Shown piece after piece: positions 37,660 to 45,758 of a stretch of DNA of 64,000 nt (positions are counted from its first letter, which is position 1; every line of letters starts with the position of its first letter). The translations under genes were made by a program, and so were the position numbers. The stretch spans positions 1 to 64,000 of the forward strand of contig NZ_AYYW01000014.1 in NCBI RefSeq assembly GCF_001434535.1, given 5' to 3'. The notes below the pieces were generated by a model. The model was not told the DNA's origin. It saw only the letters and a program-made list of their open reading frames with translations, and did no database searches. The stretch comes from Ligilactobacillus animalis KCTC 3501 = DSM 20602. Lineage in GTDB: Bacteria > Bacillota > Bacilli > Lactobacillales > Lactobacillaceae.

Positions 37660-37691
37660 GACCACTTACTGAAAAATAGGACCATTTACTG
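37660..37691 (+). promoter_or_regulatory. Candidate direct repeats upstream of peptide remnant
   Basis: GACCACTTACTG and GACCATTTACTG are repeated with a 20-bp period about 60 bp upstream of the decayed peptide gene. Three bases of TAGG precede the second copy, as also seen at the bacteriocin promoter. The spacing suits a LytTR-type regulator, but the hexamers of a promoter are not clear. Confidence 0.4.
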
Positions 37692-37752
37692 TTTGGAGAT
37701 ACTTTTTCAACTTTTTTGATAGCATGATCGGATTATAGAAAGGAGCTAAAAG

Positions 37753-38004
37753 ATACGTAAGAAAGAATTTAAGGTGTTGGACAAAGATGTAAAATGCTCT
37801 ATCGTTGATGGTGGAATTTAAATCACCGATACTTTAGGATTTGAAGTGTTAGGGAGGAATAACAATGGAAAAGAAAAGGGTCTAAAAGCAAAATTTGCGC
37901 TTGTCGGGATCATTGTGTTGGGAATTATTGTTGGTTTTTCATTGTGGACACATCGGGCAGATAATATCAATATACATAAAAAAAGACAAACACTCATTAA
38001 ATAA
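37753..38004 (+). pseudogene. Decayed double-glycine-like peptide gene
   Basis: One frame of 83 codons runs from an ATA behind AAAGGAGCTAAAAG. It reads RKKEFKVLDKDVKCSIVDGG, then I and a TAA, and then continues open through GFEVLGRNNNGKEK and a membrane helix (FALVGIIVLGIIVGFSLW). The first 21 residues resemble a double-glycine leader. The start ATG has apparently mutated to ATA and a stop has arisen just after the GG. It may be a former bacteriocin or pheromone precursor. A chance resemblance cannot be excluded. Confidence 0.4.
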
Positions 38005-38027
38005 AATAAGGTTTGTCTTCGATCTGG

Positions 38028-38055
38028 GCAGTACTACATGTGCTGCTTTTTTTTT
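38028..38055 (+). terminator. Terminator before ABC exporter
   Basis: GCAGTAC and GTGCTGC form a short stem followed by nine T. A second hairpin, AAGACAAAC/GTTTGTCTT, lies just upstream. Confidence 0.6.
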
Positions 38056-38145
38056 GCGTGTACATATTTGTCATAAAAAAGACCACATCTGATAAATACC
38101 ATTTCTGCGCCAAAGATAAGTTATACTTACAGTGAGGTGGTACAG

Positions 38146-38874
38146 ATGATCGAATTCAAAGGTGTAACTAAAAAATATGATAATGTGATCGCTTTGAATA
38201 ATTTGAACTTGGTGATCCCAGCGGGAAAGATCTTTGGCTTTTTAGGCCATAATGGAGCGGGAAAATCAACGACCATAAAGAGCTTAGTCTCGATCTTAAA
38301 TCCAGATGCGGGGCAGATCATAGTTGATGGGAAAGATTTGGCCGAGCAACGCTTTTTGGTCAAGAAAATGATCGGCTATGTTCCCGATTCACCCGATATC
38401 TTTTTACAGCTAACGGCAGCTGAATACTGGGACATGCTAGCGGCTGCTTATGAGATCAAGGCAAGTGAAAAGGCTACTAGGATCAAAGAATTAGCTGGCT
38501 CATTTGGGATCTTAGAACGCCAAGATGAAGTCATGGAGAGCTATTCACACGGGATGCGCCAAAAAGCGATCATCGTGGGAGCTTTATTATCTGAGCCAGA
38601 TATCTGGGTCTTAGATGAACCACTACAAGGACTAGACCCGCAAGCTGCTTATGATCTAAAAGAGATGATGAAAAAGCACGTTGCGAAGGGAAAGACGGTG
38701 ATCTTTTCAACACATATCTTAGATACGGCTCAACAATTGTGTGATGAACTAGCGATCTTGAAGAAGGGTTCACTGATCTACAATGGTACCGTGGCGGAAC
38801 TGTTAGCCAAAGAACCAGGGAAATCTTTAGAACAGATCTATCTAGAGTTAGCCGGCCGGAAAGAGGGTGAATGA
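38146..38874 (+). CDS. ABC transporter ATP-binding protein
   Basis: A 242-residue cytoplasmic ATPase: Walker A GHNGAGKSTTIKSLV, signature YSHGMRQKAII (the usual SGGMRQ is replaced by SHGMRQ, as in EcsA-like proteins), Walker B IWVLDEPLQGLDP. The start at MIEFKGV follows GAGGTGGTACAG. It pairs with the following permease, 1 bp away. The pair resembles EcsAB/ABC-2 exporters; within this locus it might provide immunity or export, but it lacks a C39 peptidase and cannot itself process prepeptides. Confidence 0.85.
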   Translation: MIEFKGVTKKYDNVIALNNLNLVIPAGKIFGFLGHNGAGKSTTIKSLVSILNPDAGQIIVDGKDLAEQRFLVKKMIGYVPDSPDIFLQLTAAEYWDMLAAAYEIKASEKATRIKELAGSFGILERQDEVMESYSHGMRQKAIIVGALLSEPDIWVLDEPLQGLDPQAAYDLKEMMKKHVAKGKTVIFSTHILDTAQQLCDELAILKKGSLIYNGTVAELLAKEPGKSLEQIYLELAGRKEGE

Positions 38875-38875
38875 G

Positions 38876-40444
38876 ATGATCGATCTGCATCGGTTATGGG
38901 CTTTGATCAAGGTAAGTCTGATCTACCGTCAACCTGAACTGACGCTAAGAGAGCGGAAGAATCACAAGAGTGGGGACCAACTGATCAAGAAGTTTTTATT
39001 GATGGATCTAGGTAGTGGGGCCCTATTAGCTGTCGTCTTTGGGTGGATATTTTTAGCAAGTGACTTTATACGATCGCCGGGACTATTTACGCTGATGGTC
39101 GTGTGGTTTGGAGTGGTCACTATTTCCCAGGAAATAATGTTTATTTACAACATCTTTTTTGATAGTCGCGATCTGAATGCTTATTTGCCGTTACCATTTA
39201 AGATGAGTGAGCTTTTTTTGGCAAAAATGCTGACGGTATTTTGGTCGACACTACCAGTAACTTTGCCACTTTATGTCATGATGTTATTGACTGCTTGGCA
39301 AGCACAAGGCTTCTTTTGGTTAAGAGTCTTGGCTGCGAGTTTAGCGTATCTTTTATTAGTTATTTTGTTGTGCCTTTTGGGAAATTTACTCGTCTTTTCT
39401 TTGACTAGAAGTAAATTCTTTCAGCACCACAAAAAGATCATTACTTTTGTCTTGTTGGGATTTTCAATGGTGATAATCGTATTTAGCTATGCTCTTTTCA
39501 AAGATGTCTTTAAAGTAGCTGAACATGTCAAAGTGATAGCGATAGCATTACCATTTTACAAATTGATCGTGATGCCAAGTTGGCAAGCGGTGATCTTTAG
39601 TTTACTAGAGATATTAGGTGTTATCGGAATCTTGGGCTGGGGCTTGAGTAAGCTCTTCTTGAGGGATCTAAATGCTCAATTGATGAGTGATAAAGTTACT
39701 AAAGTCGTCAAAAAGCACCATGAGTTTAATAATTTGGATCGGGTTTTACAGCATTACAATATAAGATTATTGAGTGATCCCACTTTATTATTGCAGGTGA
39801 TCTTGGGGAGTTTGATGATCCCACTAATGTTTATGTTACCTGGCTTATGGGGACAAAACCTGGCGCTACAAAATATTACGGGGAGATACTATGGGATCTT
39901 TTTACTAGTGGGCGTATGTTTAACACCATTAATGTATGGAATAACTTCATTAGGAGCGATCATCATCTCACTAGATCGTGAAAATCTATATTTTATTGAG
40001 AGTCTACCACTTAGTTTGAAACGATATCTCAAGAATAAGTTTAAGATCGTCTGTTGGCTACAAATGAGTCTATCATTTGTAGTAGCTGTTAGTTTAGGGA
40101 TAATCACTCATTTTCCGTGGTGGGGGTGGGTATATTTTTTGATAGGGATCCTAAGTGCAACTTATGTATGTACCATATATTTTTTCGTTAGAGATTGGCG
40201 AAAACGATATCTAGAATGGGTCGACATCTCACAACTTTTTACACGCGGTGGCGGACAGATCGTACTATTTTTGCAAGGGGCAGTATTATTATTAGTTGAA
40301 GGGATCATTATGGGAATCGCTATTTTCTTGGCTACGGTATTACCTGCTTGGGTAACAAATACTGTAATACCGCTTGTTATTTTAGGGGTAACGATTTGGT
40401 GTCATGGGTACTATCGCAAGACTTTTTGGCAACAGATCGAATAA
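38876..40444 (+). CDS. ABC transporter permease
   Basis: A 522-residue integral membrane protein with about 12 hydrophobic segments in two halves and a basic cytoplasmic loop around residues 270-300 (KVTKVVKKHHEF). The size and the partner ATPase suggest an EcsB-like or ABC-2 exporter with both permease halves fused. GAGGGTGAATGAG lies before the chosen ATG. The substrate is unknown; location in a bacteriocin locus raises self-protection as an option. Confidence 0.75.
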   Translation: MIDLHRLWALIKVSLIYRQPELTLRERKNHKSGDQLIKKFLLMDLGSGALLAVVFGWIFLASDFIRSPGLFTLMVVWFGVVTISQEIMFIYNIFFDSRDLNAYLPLPFKMSELFLAKMLTVFWSTLPVTLPLYVMMLLTAWQAQGFFWLRVLAASLAYLLLVILLCLLGNLLVFSLTRSKFFQHHKKIITFVLLGFSMVIIVFSYALFKDVFKVAEHVKVIAIALPFYKLIVMPSWQAVIFSLLEILGVIGILGWGLSKLFLRDLNAQLMSDKVTKVVKKHHEFNNLDRVLQHYNIRLLSDPTLLLQVILGSLMIPLMFMLPGLWGQNLALQNITGRYYGIFLLVGVCLTPLMYGITSLGAIIISLDRENLYFIESLPLSLKRYLKNKFKIVCWLQMSLSFVVAVSLGIITHFPWWGWVYFLIGILSATYVCTIYFFVRDWRKRYLEWVDISQLFTRGGGQIVLFLQGAVLLLVEGIIMGIAIFLATVLPAWVTNTVIPLVILGVTIWCHGYYRKTFWQQIE

Positions 40445-40545
40445 ATATGTTAGCCAAAGGACCACTTATGAGTGTTTGCACTATTTTTTGAGTTTTTAGC
40501 ATAAAATAGTTTTGGAATTATTATAGTTATTATGGGGTGAGTAGC

Positions 40546-40773
40546 GTGCAGGGGATCTTGGATTCGATCGCAGAATTTTTTTGGTTCACGGTAGGAACAG
40601 GGGTAGGAATATTTTGGACTCTGTGGTATTGGATGGATAAATATATTCTGAATCTTAAAGTATTAGTAGCAATATTTGTAGCTATCTTATTATTTTGGAT
40701 CAATCTTGAAATGGGCATTTCATTTGTATTGGTCGTATTTTGTGCCATGATTATTGATCTAACAAGAGCATAG
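40546..40773 (+). CDS. Small membrane protein
   Basis: About 75 residues with two to three hydrophobic stretches (FFWFTVGTGVGIFWTLWYW, VLVAIFVAILLFWIN, FVLVVFCAMII). The GTG at QGILDS follows GGGGTGAGTAGC. No family is recognised. It is a separate unit after the ABC exporter. Confidence 0.45.
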   Translation: MQGILDSIAEFFWFTVGTGVGIFWTLWYWMDKYILNLKVLVAIFVAILLFWINLEMGISFVLVVFCAMIIDLTRA

Positions 40774-40807
40774 GCTAGCCTGTGCTTTTTTAATAGGGCT
40801 TTTCCCC

Positions 40808-41185
40808 TTATAGACCCAAATAGCTCGAATAATTAGGTATATCATGATTCCGACGAGGATCAATAATAGAAGCGAATAGCAAATTTCGGTAACTATATCC
40901 CTTGGGGTAGTTACTAGTCGATAAACGCCAAGCGCCAAGCGCTATTGCTAAGAGAACTTGTACCATGACGTAGAAATAGCCTAAAAGATAAAAAATTTTA
41001 GATGCAAGCAACTTCTTGAGCCTCACTAGTGTCCGATGAAATAGAATAACAGCGAGGGCCCAAATAACTAATAACAGAGAATTGATGATAAAGGATAAAC
41101 GAAAAATTACTTTTGTCATCGTCAACGTCAAAAAAGCTAAGAGTATTAAACTTAGTAATGAAGCAAAGAAATAATATTTTTTCAT
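40808..41185 (-). CDS. Four-helix membrane protein, unknown
   Basis: A 125-residue protein with four hydrophobic segments. AAGGTGCTCAAT precedes the ATG at KKYYFF. The last 30 residues are polar and look less protein-like, so a 3' frameshift is possible. Family not recognised. It lies divergent from the histidine kinase and could be an immunity-type protein. Confidence 0.45.
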   Translation of the reverse strand: MKKYYFFASLLSLILLAFLTLTMTKVIFRLSFIINSLLLVIWALAVILFHRTLVRLKKLLASKIFYLLGYFYVMVQVLLAIALGAWRLSTSNYPKGYSYRNLLFASIIDPRRNHDIPNYSSYLGL

Positions 41186-41405
41186 ATTGAGCACCTTCGA
41201 TCCTTCCTAATAAAGGATAGCATCAATATGCTGGCGCTAACTGAAAGTATCATAACTGGGCTATTTTTACTCATATTCGGGAAGCAAAGACGAGCTCAAC
41301 TGAAATGTGTTAGTATGGCAACTTTTTTCGAGTATTTGAGTATAGTCCAAATATTGTCTTATGTTAAGATGAAATCAAGAATTTTGATGATAGAAGGGAT
41401 CGGAT

Positions 41406-42668
41406 ATGCTGTATCGATGGGGCTTTAGCCTGATCGCAACGATTATTGAATATAGTGCGATCTACCTTTTGATCAAGCCTAACAAGAGTCGGTCACAGAC
41501 GGTGCTTTTTATCGCAGTTACTTTGCCACTCCTGGTCAGTTTAGATCAAGCGGGGATCGTTGGGAAATACTGTTCCTTGGCGTTAGAAATGCTCGCATTT
41601 TACTTCTTTTATCGGACCAAACCACGTAATTATGCACTACTAGGGCGATTAGTGCTGGCAAATTGCCTAACATTCATTGCAGTTTTAGCAAGTGATATTC
41701 TCTGGCGTTATTATTCTGCAAATTATTTTGCTTTAGGGCATTTAGCAGTTGAGGCGTTGTGTGGTGCGATCTTGGTTTACATAGGAGTGCATCTTAAAGT
41801 TGATAGTGAGCTGGATAGCGAGACCGGAAAACCCTTCTTTTTGCTTATTTGCTACATGGGGCTTGCTTTGAACTCGTTTCTTTTTATCCGGGATGTGAGT
41901 CAAAGTAAGTTTGTGACGGGGATCTTATTTGGTTTTACCGTGATCCAGTTGATTTTTGTCGGGATCATTTACTCTTTGATCAAACAGTATCAGCATAAAA
42001 AAGACCTCGAAGAACAGCGGCGCGATCTGGAAGCCTATATGCGTGAATTAGAGCTAAATCAGCGTAAGTTGCGCAAATTCAAGCATGATTATCAAAATAT
42101 GTTGCTCAGTCTAGAAGAAAGCATTCGGGCGGGCAAGAGTGCACAAGCTTTACAGCAGTTAGCTAAATATTCGCAAAAAAATTTTACGGATAAACTTTTG
42201 TGGCGTTTTAATGATGTAGATAATATCAAAGATCTACAGTTAAAGAGTATCTTTATCAATAAGTTAAACATTTTATTCAGCTATGATATCAAAGTCGATT
42301 TTGAATGTCGGCAAGAGATCAAGACGCCTGCGCATTTAGATACCTTTGATCTAGTGCGGATCATCGGGATCGTTTTAGATAATGCGATCGAAGAAAGTCG
42401 TCTTTTAGGGGCAAGTGCTTATGTCCAAATGGCACTCTATCAGACAGAGGGCGTGTTAGAGATCATGCTGAAAAATCGTTGCCGACATGAAAAAGTTGAA
42501 TTAGCTCAGATCGAAAATGCGGGCTATTCGACTAAAGCCGGACATTATGGGGTGGGACTTACGACTGTGCGTGAGATCGTATCAGACTACAACAATATTT
42601 TTATCGAGTATACGTCAGCCAAGCATGAATTTACCTTTGAGATGAAGGTCGTTTTGGAAGAAAGGTGA
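41406..42668 (+). CDS. AgrC/ComD-type (HPK10) sensor histidine kinase
   Basis: A 420-residue membrane kinase for peptide pheromones. The first 195 residues hold six or so membrane helices; a coiled-coil linker follows; the phospho-acceptor is His227 in KFKHDYQNM. The N box is LDNAIEES and the G box GVGLTTVREIV, the non-orthodox form typical of HPK10 kinases. The 3' end overlaps the response regulator's upstream region. No AgrB/AgrD or intact double-glycine pheromone gene was found beside it, so its ligand is unknown. Confidence 0.85.
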   Translation: MLYRWGFSLIATIIEYSAIYLLIKPNKSRSQTVLFIAVTLPLLVSLDQAGIVGKYCSLALEMLAFYFFYRTKPRNYALLGRLVLANCLTFIAVLASDILWRYYSANYFALGHLAVEALCGAILVYIGVHLKVDSELDSETGKPFFLLICYMGLALNSFLFIRDVSQSKFVTGILFGFTVIQLIFVGIIYSLIKQYQHKKDLEEQRRDLEAYMRELELNQRKLRKFKHDYQNMLLSLEESIRAGKSAQALQQLAKYSQKNFTDKLLWRFNDVDNIKDLQLKSIFINKLNILFSYDIKVDFECRQEIKTPAHLDTFDLVRIIGIVLDNAIEESRLLGASAYVQMALYQTEGVLEIMLKNRCRHEKVELAQIENAGYSTKAGHYGVGLTTVREIVSDYNNIFIEYTSAKHEFTFEMKVVLEER

Positions 42669-42673
42669 GAGAG

Positions 42674-43453
42674 ATGAAACATCAAGTGCTCGTATGTGAT
42701 GATGAATTAGCGCAAGCCCAAGGCCTAGCCGAGATGCTTGAGCGGGCGATCGTGATCCAAGATGATGAGCGACAGGGGAAACTAGGATTTTTAGGGTACT
42801 ACACCTCATATGCTGCGACGCTACAAGCGGTCACCGACCATCAAGTGACGGGAGGAATCTATTTTTTAGATATCGAACTTTCGCCTAAACAGTATGATAG
42901 GACAGGTTTGGATCTAGCCGAAGCGATCAAACGACAAGATCCTAAAGCGCAGATCATTTTTGTAACAACGCATGATGAATTGGCACTAATGACTTTCCAT
43001 CGGCGGATCGGTGCTTTGGATTATATCATCAAAGATTCGACGCGCTCGGAATTTCAAGGTCGAATAACAGAGGCCTTGGCCTTAGCTTTAGAAAATATCG
43101 CTACAAGTCATACAGCACAAAAATACACCTTTACCTATAAGATCGGCCACAAGATATATAACGAAAATATTGATGATGTCGTCTGCATCGTAACGACTGA
43201 GCGCCCACATCGACTGCGCCTCTATAAAGTTGATGGGATCGCTGAATTTAATGGCAATTTAAAGGAGCTAGTCGAGCAATCCGAGTTTTTACATCCGATC
43301 TCACAATCGTGTATCGTCAACGCCAAAAATATCAAGTCGATCGATCTTAAGGAAAGAAAGATCCTGTTTGTTAATGGTGAGTTCGAGTATTTTCCACGTC
43401 GTTCGCTCAAGCAAGTCAAGCACTTGATCGATGAACTGGGAAAGATACAATGA
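42674..43453 (+). CDS. LytTR response regulator (AgrA/ComE type)
   Basis: A 259-residue cytoplasmic regulator. The receiver domain has acidic CDDE near residue 8-11, phospho-Asp66 in YFLDIEL, and VTTHDE. The LytTR domain at the C-terminus shows YNENIDDVVCI, FLHPISQSCIVN and PRRSLKQVK. The start is the ATG after GAAAGGTGAGAGAG, five bases past the kinase stop. Likely targets are direct-repeat promoters in this locus, such as that of the bacteriocin operon. Confidence 0.87.
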   Translation: MKHQVLVCDDELAQAQGLAEMLERAIVIQDDERQGKLGFLGYYTSYAATLQAVTDHQVTGGIYFLDIELSPKQYDRTGLDLAEAIKRQDPKAQIIFVTTHDELALMTFHRRIGALDYIIKDSTRSEFQGRITEALALALENIATSHTAQKYTFTYKIGHKIYNENIDDVVCIVTTERPHRLRLYKVDGIAEFNGNLKELVEQSEFLHPISQSCIVNAKNIKSIDLKERKILFVNGEFEYFPRRSLKQVKHLIDELGKIQ

Positions 43454-43526
43454 ATAACATTAGGGACCAAATTTTTTTAAACAAATAATTATTTTTGGCG
43501 TATACTAGAGCTGGGAAGTGAGCAAA

Positions 43527-43838
43527 ATGCAAGCTAAATTACACGGAAAAACAGTGGAAGTTTGGCAAGTAAGTCGGACTAATGAACAGCCCCAATGGGT
43601 CAAAGAAGCTTTTGCTAAGCATTATTTGACTTGGGTCGGTAAGCGTTTACGCATCGTGATGCCAGCGCTAGATACCTCGACTATGGTAAACCTAAAGTTG
43701 GAGATGATCGGGACTTTAGGTGGTGGCTTTTGCGGTTATACGATGTATGTCATGGCCGACTAAGGTGACTATTTAGATGTGACCGACCATCGTGTTGTCA
43801 GTGAACAGCAATTTTTACGGAAATATCAAGTGGACTAA
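43527..43838 (+). pseudogene. Small unrecognised gene with in-frame stop
   Basis: The ATG (GAAGTGAGC upstream) opens a frame QAKLHGKTVEVWQVSRTNEQ that reaches TAA after TMYVMAD. The same frame then continues for 24 residues (GDYLDVTDHRVVSEQQFLRK) to a second stop. The tail looks like normal coding sequence, so the first stop is probably a nonsense mutation. No family is recognised. A member of the local 3'-UTR repeat and a strong hairpin follow. Confidence 0.45.
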
Positions 43839-43844
43839 TAAGTA

Positions 43845-43876
43845 TGTGATAATGCGGTTAGTGCCGTATGAATAAC
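43845..43876 (+). repeat. 3'-UTR repeat, copy A
   Basis: GCGGTTAGTGCCGTATGAATAA preceded by TGTGA. This shares GCG.TYAGYGCCGTA..ATAA with copies after three other stop codons in the window. It begins about 7 bp after the second stop of the broken gene and abuts a terminator hairpin. Confidence 0.6.
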
Positions 43877-43910
43877 GCGGGCTCCACCAAGATATGGTGG
43901 AGCCCGCGTT
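43874..43910 (+). terminator. Terminator hairpin next to repeat copy A
   Basis: AACGCGGGCTCCACC and GGTGGAGCCCGCGTT form a perfect 15-bp stem with a seven-base loop, followed by TTGC. Confidence 0.75.
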
Positions 43911-43944
43911 TGCTTTATCGCTTATTCTTTATTTGTACTTCTTT

Positions 43945-44194
43945 GCACTGTGAAGTCGTGCTGCGAAAATCTGAGCCTAGCGTATAGCTACGGATAGTCA
44001 ATGATGCTAAGCCCGCATCATCGCCTATCCTAGGCTATCCGTACGGCTCATCCCGATTTTCTCCGCACTGTGTAAAGTCGTGCTGCGAATTGCAGCTCCT
44101 AGGAAATAACCCCATCACAACTCCGAGGCAAAAAGCGCCTCAAAGTTGCGCTGCAGTTATTTCTACGGAGCTAAGCGCAATTCTTCGCACTGTG
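43945..44194. repeat. Tandem palindromic array with GCACTGTG borders
   Basis: Three copies of GCACTGTG occur at intervals of about 120 bp. Two of them are followed by AAGTCGTGCTGCGAA. Each interval is a long imperfect palindrome: the first pairs CGAAAATC..GAGCC with GGCTC..CGATTTT, the second pairs GCAGCTCCTAGGAAATAAC with GTTATTTCTACGGAGCT. The right part of the second is the minus-strand copy of the 3'-UTR repeat. No ORF is supported. Confidence 0.6.
44156..44190 (-). repeat. 3'-UTR repeat, copy D
   Basis: On the minus strand GTGCGA, then TTGCGCTTAGCTCCGTAGAA and ATAAC. It starts 8 bp after the stop of the minus-strand VIT gene, the same position relative to a stop codon as the other copies. 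Confidence 0.6.
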
Positions 44195-44197
44195 TAT

Positions 44198-44872
44198 TTA
44201 TAGCATGATCCCGACGGTGTAGTGGATGATCATAGTGATGATCCCTACTATCAAGTTGCGTAGGATAGCAGTCTTGACCATGCCATTGCCCAATTTAGCA
44301 CTTAAATAGCCGGTCAGTGCGACTGAGACACAGACCGCTAAGATCGTGGCCGGCCATTGATATTGAACTGGACTCAAAGTCATGGCTGCTAACGGGAAGA
44401 TCCCACCGATCGAAGCCGAGACTAAAGACGAGAGAGCCGCATTCCACGGATTCATATATTGCCCGAGATTTAGGTTGTATTTGATGCTGATGATGGTCTC
44501 AAGTGGCTTTTTTGACATCAGATCTTGGGCGATCAAAGCAGCAGTTTGTTCGCTTACGCCCCGTTCAACGTAAAACATTTTGACAGTTGCTAATTCACTT
44601 GAAAAATCAGTCTTTAATAATTGCTTTTCTTTAGCGACTGCCGCTTTTTCGGCATCTTTTTGCGTGCTGACCGAAGCGTACTCGCCAGCTGCCATCGAAA
44701 AAGCACAGGCTAGTAGATCAGAAAGCCCCGCGATAAAGATCGTAAATTGATCAGTCGTTGCCACCGCCACACTGAACAATACGCCGACCACGGTCAAGAT
44801 CCCATCATTTGAGCCTAAGACCCCAGCCCGTAAGGTATTGAGCCGTTCACTCATTGAACTTGTCTTTTTCAT
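44198..44872 (-). CDS. VIT/CCC1 family Fe/Mn transporter (2)
   Basis: A 224-residue membrane protein with five helices. The conserved start is LRAGVLGSNDGILTVVG, and the cytoplasmic metal-binding helices contain GEYASVSTQKDAEKA. VIT1/CCC1 proteins export Fe2+ or Mn2+ from the cytoplasm. It follows a paralogue by 6 bp, so the pair is one operon. The product may form heterodimers with its partner; that is inference. Confidence 0.87.
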   Translation of the reverse strand: MKKTSSMSERLNTLRAGVLGSNDGILTVVGVLFSVAVATTDQFTIFIAGLSDLLACAFSMAAGEYASVSTQKDAEKAAVAKEKQLLKTDFSSELATVKMFYVERGVSEQTAALIAQDLMSKKPLETIISIKYNLNLGQYMNPWNAALSSLVSASIGGIFPLAAMTLSPVQYQWPATILAVCVSVALTGYLSAKLGNGMVKTAILRNLIVGIITMIIHYTVGIML

Positions 44873-44878
44873 CTGCGT

Positions 44879-45559
44879 CTACCCCCCAATAATTTTCCCG
44901 ATCAAATATGTAACTGCCATCGTCAGTGTCCCCGAGATGACGTTGCGGATGATACCTTGCTTTTTATCAGCCTTACTTAAAATAGCTGCGCCCCAGCCAG
45001 TCAAAGCTAAAGCGATCAAAACAGCGATGAAGGTCGCAATGATCTTGATCTTTTCGGGAAACAGCGTGATCGCAAGCATCGGCAATAATGAACCAGTTGG
45101 AAATGAGACCATTGAAGCGATCGCTGCGGCATACGGGTCGATGATCTCATTGATATTTAAGCCATAGCGTTCGCGAACTGTGGTCACGAGTGGATCTTTT
45201 TGCATCATTTCTTCCGTTGCTTTTTGTGCTAGATCGGGTCTGATCCCTTGAGCTAAATATTTTTGTTTGACCATTTCAAATTCATGCTCATAGTTCAATT
45301 TTAAGCGTGCTTTTTCCTCAGCGACGGCTTGCTTTTCAGAGTCTTTTTGCGTACTAACTGAAACATATTCGCCCATTGCCATCGAAACGGTCCCCGCTAG
45401 CATTCCGGCGATCCCTGAGATAAAGATCCCATAGTTACTGGCAGAAGCCCCAGCTACCCCGACAACGATCCCAGCAACTGAGATGATCCCATCATTTGCA
45501 CCCATGACACTCGCACGTAAAATATTGACGCGCTGAGCTAAAGTCAATTTACTATCCAT
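44879..45559 (-). CDS. VIT/CCC1 family Fe/Mn transporter (1)
   Basis: A 226-residue membrane protein, the first of the tandem pair: LRASVMGANDGIISVAGIVVGVAGA, SMAMGEYVSVSTQKDSEKQA and five helices. It resembles the neighbour throughout. GAGGTTATCAATT precedes the ATG. Two short palindromes upstream look like binding sites for a metal-responsive repressor, consistent with a metal detoxification role. Confidence 0.87.
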   Translation of the reverse strand: MDSKLTLAQRVNILRASVMGANDGIISVAGIVVGVAGASASNYGIFISGIAGMLAGTVSMAMGEYVSVSTQKDSEKQAVAEEKARLKLNYEHEFEMVKQKYLAQGIRPDLAQKATEEMMQKDPLVTTVRERYGLNINEIIDPYAAAIASMVSFPTGSLLPMLAITLFPEKIKIIATFIAVLIALALTGWGAAILSKADKKQGIIRNVISGTLTMAVTYLIGKIIGG

Positions 45560-45577
45560 AATTGATAACCTCTTTTT

Positions 45578-45612
45578 TTAGAATGATTCTAAACTATATT
45601 CTACCGTAGAAT
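45578..45612. promoter_or_regulatory. Two 7-1-7 palindromes, metalloregulator-like
   Basis: TTAGAATGATTCTAA and ATTCTACCGTAGAAT are both perfect 7-1-7 inverted repeats, with centres 20 bp apart, upstream of the VIT pair. The first agrees with the PerR consensus TTATAATnATTATAA at 13 of 15 positions. Which regulator binds (PerR, Fur, other) is not decidable. Confidence 0.55.
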
Positions 45613-45758
45613 TTAAATTTGTAAACAAAAAATTTAAGTTACCCAAAAATATTTCATCTGTATACCTATAATTATAGATCTAATGCTAATCTTTGTCTTA
45701 AGTTAACAATTTTGAGATAATTAAGAAGAGACAGTATCAGGCAAAGGGGGCAATGAAA

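Noticed and set aside
38146-40444. Bacteriocin-processing ABC transporter
   Set aside because: The ATPase and permease are separate and there is no C39 peptidase domain, so it cannot cleave double-glycine leaders.
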